This document shows, piece by piece, positions 14,963 through 22,300 of a DNA stretch of 35,877 nt. The notes under the pieces were generated by a model. The model worked only from the letters and a program-made list of their open reading frames with translations. It had not been told where the DNA came from and searched no databases. The translations under genes and the position numbers were made by a program. Numbering within the stretch: position 1 is the first letter of the stretch; each line of letters opens with the position of its first letter. Source of the DNA: Ignavibacteria bacterium (lineage in GTDB: Bacteria; Bacteroidota; Ignavibacteria; Kapaibacteriales; UBA4661); assembly GCA_014654705.1 (NCBI GenBank), contig JACVZY010000032.1, forward strand, positions 32,433 to 68,309. The letters run 5' to 3'.

Positions 14963-16417
14963 ATGAACATCATTACAATAAAAAACTACATCAATGGCAC
15001 ACTCGTTATGCCCACTTCGGGGCAGTACCTTGATGTGTATAATCCTGCAACGGGTGCGGTCTATGCCAAGGCTCCCGATTCCGATGCTCACGACGTACAA
15101 CTCGCTACGGAAGCCGCACAGCAGGCTTTTCCCGTATGGTCAAAAATGTCTGCCGAGAAGCGCTCAAAACTGCTTTTGAAAATCGCAGACGGAATCACGG
15201 CAAACTTCGAGAAACTGGCACTCGCAGAATCTATCGACAACGGTAAGCCGCTTTCACTCGCGCGAACGGTTGATATTCCGCGCTCGGCGAGTAATTTTTA
15301 CTTTTACGCCACCGCCGTCATGCACCATGCAAGCGAGTCGCACTTCATGGAAGAAGGGGCAATCAATTATACCTTGCGCAGACCCATCGGCGTTGTGGGG
15401 TGCATCTCGCCATGGAATTTACCACTGTATTTGTTTACGTGGAAGATAGCTCCTGCATTGGCTGCGGGTAATTGCGTGGTAGCAAAGCCTTCGGAAATAA
15501 CACCGATGACCGCATATCTACTCTCGGAAATTTGTATCGAAGCAGGTTTGCCGCCCGGGGTGCTGAACATCGTGCATGGTCTCGGTGGTAAAGTGGGGCA
15601 GGCAATCACCGAACACCCCAGCATTCCGGTCATTTCCTTCACAGGCGGGACGAGTACCGGTGCGCACATTGCCAGCACAGCAGCACCAAAGTTCAAAAAA
15701 TTGTCGCTCGAATTGGGTGGAAAAAATCCGGCAATTATTTTTGCTGACTGCAATTATGAGACGATGCTCAAAACAGTTGCTCGGTCGTCATTCTCCAATC
15801 AAGGGCAAATCTGCCTGTGCGGTTCCAGAATTTTTGTGGAGCGCCCGCTCTATGAACAATTCAAAGCCGATTTTGTAGCGGAAGTAAACAAACTAACCGT
15901 TGGCGACCCTTTGAATGAAGCGAGTAATCTGGGAGCGGTGGTATCGGAGGCGCATTTGAAAAAGGTGCTCTCGTATATTGAACTTGCCAAAGAAGAAGGC
16001 GGAATGATACTTACGGGCGGCAAGAGAATCCAAGTGGAAGGCATTTGTAAAAATGGCTGGTTCGTCCAGCCAACGGTCATTGAAGGCTTACCTTTTGATT
16101 GCCGAACAAATCAGGAAGAAATTTTTGGTCCTGTGGTGAGCATCATGCCCTTCGACACGGAAGAAGAAGTATTGCGTTACGCTAATAGCACACAATACGG
16201 TCTTGCGTCAAGCCTCTGGACAGAAAATCTCAGCCGTGCAAACCGCATGGCGGAGGAAATAAAAACAGGAATCGTCTGGGTAAATTGCTGGATGCTCCGC
16301 GATCTCAGAACTCCGTTTGGCGGAATGAAAAACTCCGGTGTAGGGCGTGAAGGAGGCTGGGAAGCATTCCGATTTTTTACAGAGCCGAAAAATGTGTGTG
16401 TGAAGTACGGAACGTAG
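14963..16417 (+). CDS. Aldehyde dehydrogenase, probable 2-aminomuconate 6-semialdehyde dehydrogenase
   Basis: 484 residues, the usual ALDH length. Visible motifs are PWNLPLYLFTWKIAPALAAGN (the Asn of the oxyanion hole and cofactor region; split for length), FTGGTSTGAHI, the general-base Glu250 in LELGGKNP, catalytic Cys284 in NQGQICLCGSR, and EEIFGPVVSIMPF. It oxidises an aldehyde to an acid with NAD+. The ALDH family alone does not fix the substrate. The assignment to 2-aminomuconate semialdehyde rests on the adjacent aminomuconate deaminase and ACMS decarboxylase genes and on the general resemblance to the AMSDH/HMSDH group. The start context is ACCATG without a Shine-Dalgarno. RidA follows after 138 bp, which include a weak 16464-16490 inverted repeat but no terminator. 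Confidence 0.9.
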   Translation: MNIITIKNYINGTLVMPTSGQYLDVYNPATGAVYAKAPDSDAHDVQLATEAAQQAFPVWSKMSAEKRSKLLLKIADGITANFEKLALAESIDNGKPLSLARTVDIPRSASNFYFYATAVMHHASESHFMEEGAINYTLRRPIGVVGCISPWNLPLYLFTWKIAPALAAGNCVVAKPSEITPMTAYLLSEICIEAGLPPGVLNIVHGLGGKVGQAITEHPSIPVISFTGGTSTGAHIASTAAPKFKKLSLELGGKNPAIIFADCNYETMLKTVARSSFSNQGQICLCGSRIFVERPLYEQFKADFVAEVNKLTVGDPLNEASNLGAVVSEAHLKKVLSYIELAKEEGGMILTGGKRIQVEGICKNGWFVQPTVIEGLPFDCRTNQEEIFGPVVSIMPFDTEEEVLRYANSTQYGLASSLWTENLSRANRMAEEIKTGIVWVNCWMLRDLRTPFGGMKNSGVGREGGWEAFRFFTEPKNVCVKYGT

Positions 16418-16555
16418 CTTGTGTGTGGTTAGGGAGTTGACGAGAAACTATACTGCATGGGCTGTACAGAGACAAAAATGTCTGCGGTACGTCATAAAAT
16501 CTGGCTTTGGAACAATGTACGCACTTATTTATGAACCATCCATTCCATTCATACC

Positions 16556-16984
16556 ATGAATCACATCAGCACAACTATACCCGCGGCAGAATCGAAAGCC
16601 CCCGAACCCGTCGGTGCATATCCACACGCACGAAAGGTCGGCGACTTGTTATTCCTCTCAGGCGTAGGACCGCGCGAACGAGGGACGAAAACAATTCCGG
16701 GCGTGGAACTGGATGAGAAAGGCACGATTCTTTCCTACGATATTGAGCAGCAGTGCCATTCGGTATTTCGTAATATCAAGTACATTCTTGAAGAACACGG
16801 CTCGGCGTGGGGTAAGATTGTTGATGTAACGGTGTTTCTCACGAATATGAAGGATGATTTTCCAATCTACAACAGGATTTACGCCGAATACTTCAAGGAA
16901 AATCAACCATGCAGAACAACCGTAGAAATTAACTGCCTTCCGACCCCAATTGCGATTGAACTCAAAGTAATTGCAACGATTTAG
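16556..16984 (+). CDS. RidA-family protein, probable 2-aminomuconate deaminase
   Basis: 142 residues of the YjgF/YER057c/RidA fold. The segments KAPEPVGAYPHARKVGDLLF, LSGVGPRERGTKTIPG and the C-terminal PCRTTVEINCLPTPIAIELK contain the conserved Arg and Glu of the family. The GPRERG...IPG stretch is longer than in ordinary RidA and fits the 2-aminomuconate deaminase branch (NbaF/AmnD-like). That enzyme releases ammonia from 2-aminomuconate to give the 2-oxo acid entering the meta-cleavage tail. Neighbours (AMSDH-like upstream, ACMS decarboxylase 72 bp downstream) agree. The start at 16556 has ACCATGAA context; an overlapping ATG at 16507 is in another frame and gives a protein with no family features. 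A generic enamine deaminase role is the alternative. Confidence 0.9.
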   Translation: MNHISTTIPAAESKAPEPVGAYPHARKVGDLLFLSGVGPRERGTKTIPGVELDEKGTILSYDIEQQCHSVFRNIKYILEEHGSAWGKIVDVTVFLTNMKDDFPIYNRIYAEYFKENQPCRTTVEINCLPTPIAIELKVIATI

Positions 16985-17056
16985 CCAGTTTTCTTGAATG
17001 TAATACTTTACCTGCCGACAGAGTTTTATTTGCAAACGCAAAACCGATTTCCAACC

Positions 17057-18106
17057 ATGAATCATTTGAAGATTGACATTCACACTCACATTCTCCCGCA
17101 ACATATTCCCAAATGGAAAGAAAAATTTGGCTATGGTGGATTTATTCAATTGGAGCATTACAAACCCTGTTGTGCACGGATGATTCGGGACGACGGAGTT
17201 TTTTTTCGGGACATTGAAGATAATTGCTGGTCGCCCGAGGCTCGCATGAAAGAATGTGATACGCTGGGTGTACACGTCCAAGTGCTGTCAACTGTTCCGG
17301 TGATGTTTAGTTACTGGACAAAGCCGACCGACGGTCTCGACCTTTCGTACTTTCTGAACGACCATATTGCTGGCATCGTCCAGCGCTTTCCCAAACGATT
17401 TATTGGATTAGGAACAGTTCCGCTGCAAGCGCCGGACTTGGCGATACGAGAACTGGAGCGCTGCAAAAACATTGGTCTAGTGGGCGTTCAGATTGGAACA
17501 AATGTGAACCAAAGCAATTTGGGCGCTGCACAGTTTGTGGAATTTTTTACGGCGTGTCAGGATTTGGGAATGGCAGTGTTTGTGCATCCGTGGGAGGTCA
17601 TGGGCGCAGATGTCATGCCGGAGTATTGGCTGCCGTGGTTGGTAGGTATGCCCGCCGAGACGAGTAGAGCAATTTGTTCCATGCTTTTTTCGGGGCTGTT
17701 GGAAAAATTACCGCGCTTGCGTGTTGCCTTTGCACATGGCGGCGGTTCGTTTCCCTCGACTATTGGACGCATTGAACATGGTTTTCTCATGCGACCTGAT
17801 TTATGTGCGGTTGATAATCCGGTGAACCCGAAAGAGTATTTGACGAGAATGTACTTCGACTCACTCGTCCACGAACCCATCATGCTGGATTATCTCTTGC
17901 AGTTGGTCGGCGCGGAGCGAATTGCACTTGGCAGCGATTATCCTTTTCCACTTGGCGAGTTAAAGCCGGGCGAGCTTATTGAATCCATGCCGTATAGCGA
18001 GGACACCAAACGGCGCTTGCTGAGCGGCACGGCACTGGAGTGGTTGAATCTGGATGACAATATTTTTAATGCCAGTTCAACGTTCGTCACAAAAGCAATT
18101 TATTGA
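17057..18106 (+). CDS. nbaD: 2-amino-3-carboxymuconate-6-semialdehyde decarboxylase (ACMSD)
   Basis: 349 residues from the ATG at 17057; the longer frame starts with TTG at 16994. The sequence follows bacterial and animal ACMSD closely: KIDIHTHILPQHIPKW, KFGYGGFIQLEHYKP, NCWSPEARMKECD, LSTVPVMFSYWTKP, WLPWLVGMPAET, AHGGGSFPSTIGRIEHGF and LGSDYPFPLGELKPG. Metal ligands expected for this amidohydrolase fold are present: His9 and His11 (HxH), His177 in FVHPWE, His227 in AHGGG and Asp294 in GSDYP. The enzyme decarboxylates ACMS to 2-aminomuconate semialdehyde, diverting it from quinolinate. It is fourth in the operon after SDR, AMSDH and deaminase. This is the most secure functional call in the cluster. 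Confidence 0.96.
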   Translation: MNHLKIDIHTHILPQHIPKWKEKFGYGGFIQLEHYKPCCARMIRDDGVFFRDIEDNCWSPEARMKECDTLGVHVQVLSTVPVMFSYWTKPTDGLDLSYFLNDHIAGIVQRFPKRFIGLGTVPLQAPDLAIRELERCKNIGLVGVQIGTNVNQSNLGAAQFVEFFTACQDLGMAVFVHPWEVMGADVMPEYWLPWLVGMPAETSRAICSMLFSGLLEKLPRLRVAFAHGGGSFPSTIGRIEHGFLMRPDLCAVDNPVNPKEYLTRMYFDSLVHEPIMLDYLLQLVGAERIALGSDYPFPLGELKPGELIESMPYSEDTKRRLLSGTALEWLNLDDNIFNASSTFVTKAIY

Positions 18107-18136
18107 AAAAACCAATGATCTCACCAATAAGGCACC

Positions 18137-18709
18137 ATGGAACGTTTATACATTGAAGATGCAGTATTTGAGAAAATAAATTTTACGGAAAAGCCACTCA
18201 CCGAAGCGGGGTACGACAATTGCACGTTTCGGCACTGTGATTTTTCCAACGTCGATTTATCGAACATTCATTTTTCCGAGTGTACCTTCACGGGCTGCAA
18301 TCTGAGCATGGTAACGCTGACTGAAACGCATCTTCAAGACGTTGAGTTCAAGGATTGCAAATTGCTTGGTGTGCATTTTGAGCAATGCAATGAGTTTCTC
18401 CTGAGCATCAGCATTGATAATTGCCTTCTGAACCTCGCTTCGTTTTTTCGGCTGAAACTCAAGAAGATGCGTTTCAAAAATTCAAGCCTTCACGAAGTTG
18501 ATTTTACTGATACCGACTTGTCGGATGCGGTCTTTGATAACTGCGATTTGAGCCGTGCGGTATTCGATAATACGAACTTGGAAAAAGCTGACTTCCGCAC
18601 GGCGTATAATTATTCGATTGATCCGGAGCGAAACCGAGTGAAAAAAGCAAAATTTTCTCTTCAAGGAGCGGTCGGGCTGCTTGATAAATATGACATTCAC
18701 ATAGACTGA
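18137..18709 (+). CDS. Qnr-like pentapeptide-repeat protein
   Basis: 190 residues made mostly of A(D/N)LXX-type five-residue repeats such as CDFSN VDLSN IHFSE CTFTG CNLSM and TDLSD AVFDN CDLSR AVFDN, predicted to form a right-handed quadrilateral beta-helix. A break near residues 90-115 (FLLSISIDNCLLNLASFFRL) divides two repeat blocks, and the C-terminal tail NYSIDPERNRVKKAKFSL resembles the dimerisation tail of Qnr-type proteins. Qnr proteins protect DNA gyrase, but their length is about 215 residues and function cannot be inferred here. It has no signal peptide. It lies 30 bp after the ACMSD gene with a CACCATGG start, so it is likely co-transcribed, although a link to aminomuconate catabolism is not obvious. 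Confidence 0.88.
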   Translation: MERLYIEDAVFEKINFTEKPLTEAGYDNCTFRHCDFSNVDLSNIHFSECTFTGCNLSMVTLTETHLQDVEFKDCKLLGVHFEQCNEFLLSISIDNCLLNLASFFRLKLKKMRFKNSSLHEVDFTDTDLSDAVFDNCDLSRAVFDNTNLEKADFRTAYNYSIDPERNRVKKAKFSLQGAVGLLDKYDIHID

Positions 18710-18717
18710 CGCACCCG

Positions 18718-19323
18718 TTATTTTGCGCCCATGCCTTTGAATTTTTCGGGGTCGAAATCTGCAATATCAATTTTGCCAAAATCTTTGGGCGGTTTGTATT
18801 GCTTGGTTTTCATCTTGTCGGGATTGGAAGTGTGGTACGACTGTTCTTCCACAAAGACCAACTGCCATGTGTTATCAATGCGCGAGTAATTGAACGTGAA
18901 CGTGTTCGCCCAGCGCCAGTTGCTGCCGCCATAGTGGTGGACGGTAAACGATTTTGTCTTTGCCGAAAGCTCATCGAACGGGTCTCCGAAAACTCCGCCA
19001 CAGGTGGAGCAGAAAACAATCTTGTCGTTTGATTTTACCACACTCAGCTTACCATCAGCTTTGCGAATCGCAATAGTTAAAATACGTTGCTCCACGTCAA
19101 TCTCCGGGTCTTCGGGGCGAGCCTTTTGCTTTTCCACCACGAATGCGTAGTCTTGCGAGCCGTCTCCATTTAGGTCGGCGATTTTGTGAGCAATACATTT
19201 TGTATTTGCCGGAAGAAGTTGGCGCAGTTCTGACGGCGTAGAATCTGCTTGAGCGAGAAGAGAAGTTGCCGCAAAACAAGAAACTGCCGCCAAGCAGCAC
19301 ACGGCGAAAAGGAATGATTTCAT
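18718..19323 (-). CDS. Secreted protein of unknown function with a DLNGDG motif
   Basis: 201 residues. An N-terminal signal peptide (MKSFLFAVCCLAAVSCFAA...LLAQ) suggests export, with cleavage near LLAQ/A. A lipoprotein site is less likely since no good lipobox is seen. HKIADLNGDGSQDYAFVVE resembles the calcium-binding loop of FG-GAP/VCBS repeats, present only once. CSTCGGVFGDPF holds a CxxC pair, and YGGSNWRWANTFTFNYSRID looks like a beta-rich domain of a family common in Bacteroidota hypotheticals. It ends 8 bp from the convergent pentapeptide gene and lies 69 bp downstream of the T9SS protein gene on the same strand, with no terminator between, so it may be its operon partner. No function is known. 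Confidence 0.8.
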   Translation of the reverse strand: MKSFLFAVCCLAAVSCFAATSLLAQADSTPSELRQLLPANTKCIAHKIADLNGDGSQDYAFVVEKQKARPEDPEIDVEQRILTIAIRKADGKLSVVKSNDKIVFCSTCGGVFGDPFDELSAKTKSFTVHHYGGSNWRWANTFTFNYSRIDNTWQLVFVEEQSYHTSNPDKMKTKQYKPPKDFGKIDIADFDPEKFKGMGAK

Positions 19324-19392
19324 CTGGATTGTGCAGGTTTATGATGAGTGTATTTGTATTACGGAAGAAATGCGAACCGATACAGCGGCTTG

Positions 19393-22300
19393 TCAGAACT
19401 TCATAATTTTCTGCACCATACGCCTCTGAGAATTACGCTCAGTTCCGTCCTTGATTTCCACAATGTACGCTCCACTGGGCAGTGAAGACATATCAATCTG
19501 GCGATGAAACTGACCGGAGACTTGCCGCTCACTCCATTGCATCACGTGCTCGCCCCGAACATTCGTCACAGAAATTTCTACGTTCGTTGCCCGCTCAAAA
19601 CTGCCTTTTATTGTCATTGCATCATGGACGGGACTTGGATAAATGCTGAATCCGGGCAGGGTGTTGTCGAGAACTGCGCCGGCAGGCGAAACAACAAATA
19701 TTGCTGACGGAGTTGCCTGACCATCACTATTCACAACGATAATCAGGTTTAATCCCGTGGGGGACAACAGCGGCTGTTGTAGAGAATTTGTTGGAACGAT
19801 AGCTCGAATAGTCGTGGAATTTTGCGAAACAATCTCAAGCGGCTGTCCATTGAAGAGAACCGAAGCGCCCGTTGTGAAATTAGCTCCCGAAATAGTGATC
19901 GTAAAGGGGCGACCGGGATTTGTTCCGGCAGAAGTTATAGAAGGAGCAAACGTGCTCAAAACAGGAGTGGGTAGTGCAGTACCCACCACCACTGTTGCCG
20001 ATGTGGTTTGCAGGTCAGGATTTTGAAGCACCACGTCAAGCGAAGCGGGTGAGAGGTTCAAGCCCCCCGGCACTTCTACTGCAAAGCGATTAGAGTCGAG
20101 AATGCTTGGCGTTAGCAGTACTCCTCGGACGGTTACGAGTGCGTCGCGACTGAAATTGCTGCCATTCACAACGACACTGTATGCGCGGCTGCTTGCCGTC
20201 GTTGTTGTGGGTGAGTAGCTTGTAATAACTGGAGTTGGACCCGGCGGTACACGTGGAAGAATACTGAACACATACCCGATAGATTCCGCGTCGGAATTAC
20301 TGATGAGAATAGAAGGGAAGCCTGTCATGGTCAAGAGATTTGCCGGAACAGTAATGGTAATGCGGGTTGAACTGACAGCGTTCACTTCTATCTGATTAGA
20401 GCCAAAAAATGCCTTAACAAAACCGGAACCAAAAAAGCCGGAACCGTCAATCGTAATAGTAACGCCATTTGTTCCTGCAAAGACCGCACGTGGGCTAATT
20501 GCCGTAATGCTTGGTCGCGCTGCTTGCTGAATCGTGAAAGGCAATTCTGCAAACTGCCCGTCGGTATTGGTCAGACGCACCCGAAGCGTTGCGGAAGTAT
20601 TGTTAAAAGAGGCTGGTACTTCGAGCGCTGCCGTTGTTGCATTGGTAGCACTCATCACACGGACCAGATTGCTATTGATGGTCATTTGTGCTTGCTTGAG
20701 AAAGCCTGTGCCGGTCAACGTCAAAGTAAAAGCACGACCGCTTGCTGTGGTTGTCGGGGCAAGGGCAGTCAGCGTCGGTGCTGTAATCGGTGTAACGGTA
20801 ATTTGCGATGTGGTTGTCCCTGTTGATGTCGTGCCAGCAAGAGTTACACGAATTGTCCCGCTAATACCGCGAATGATGCCGGGAAAATTGACCGTTAAGA
20901 GTCCATTTGATTGCGTCCCGACAATCGTACCAAACACCGAGCCGTTATTTGTGGTATTTTGTGCCGTAATAGTACGAATCAAACCAAGGTTTGTACCGAA
21001 AAATGTAAGCGAGAAATCATCATTGCTAACCGGCACAGATAGAGGCGTGGTACTGCTTACCGTAGGTTGCACTACTTCGGCAATAGGAACGACTATTTTG
21101 GAAAATACGACAAGTGGCGTGTTGTTGTATGTGGCATTGAAGGTAGCTCGCGTACTAAAATACCCACCGCCCGGCACAGCTACGGAAGCTGCTGTTGCTG
21201 TTTCTACATACTGATTGTTGATAAACAGTGCTGCTCCAACCGCATTTGTCCGAAAGTTTATCCCGCGCTGATTGCTTGCTGCCCACTGCGGCACAAGAGT
21301 TAAGTTGCGGTTGCCTGAACCAGATTGGGAGATAATCCATTCGATGTTGACATAGTTTGGATAGCTCGCGAGGCTGTTGGTAATGCCCGGCTGCGCCCGC
21401 ACGGTGAAAATGTCCGGCGTACTTGCATTGCTGATGGTAAGGGGTGTGTAGTTTGTAGCTGAATTTCCAATCGGAAAAAATACGGAAGACAAAGCGCTGT
21501 TGTTGATAGTTAAGCCGCCGCTTCCATTCGTTACCACAAATGCAGTGGAGGTCGTGCCGCGAATTGCCGTCGCCACCGAAAGGCTTGCACTGCCAAGCGT
21601 CAGGGTGTTTTGTCCACCGCCGATGTCGAGTGCGCCCGTCGCTCCGAGTGCCATGGAGCCGTTCAGGGTGAGCGAAGAATTCATCGCAAGAATTCCACCA
21701 AACGTCGTGAAGGTTGCGCCCGGAAGAAGACTGTTATTGAATCCGGGAGCAAGTGAGGCTTGCGACGTAGCTGCCGCCGCGATAACGCGACCCGTTCCCG
21801 TAAGAGTATTTGCTCCCGTCATGCCAAGATAGAGATTCGTGTTTGCCGGAATAGTCAGGTCGCCGCCCAGCGCTAAAGAAGAAGCCGAACCGAAAGTCAT
21901 TGTGCGGCTCAGGGTCATTGCTGCGGCAGTGGTAAGTGCTCCATTGAAGGTTGATGCAAATCGATCGACCGGAATTGTACCACCATTAAAGCTCGCTCCA
22001 AGCGCTATGACAGACTGTGTGTTTGTTCCGTTCAGCACACCACCACTGCTCAGAAGGGAATTGACACCACCATTCAGCGTCAGGGTAGATGATGGGTTTA
22101 CAGTTAAATTGCCGTTCATTTGCAAAATACTTGTGGCTCCCATCGTGAGCGTTCCCGATTGCGTGAGACCGCCTGCCGGAATGACGATCTGTCCAGCATA
22201 CGGCGAAGCAAAAAGCGCACCGGGGACAACGCCGCCATTAAAACCATTGCCGAGAGACACGATTGCGGTGTTGTTTTGTCCTTGAATCGTTCCTGTTCCT

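Noticed and set aside
16464-16490. Inverted repeat between ALDH and RidA genes as a terminator
   Set aside because: Stem of five plus four base pairs with an internal loop and no T-run; the operon probably reads through.
20534-21214. 226-codon plus-strand open frame within the T9SS gene, and similar ones at 21839-22285, 22120-22626 and 23678-24253
   Set aside because: They are antisense to a well-supported repeat protein, have biased composition, and show no domain or start signals.
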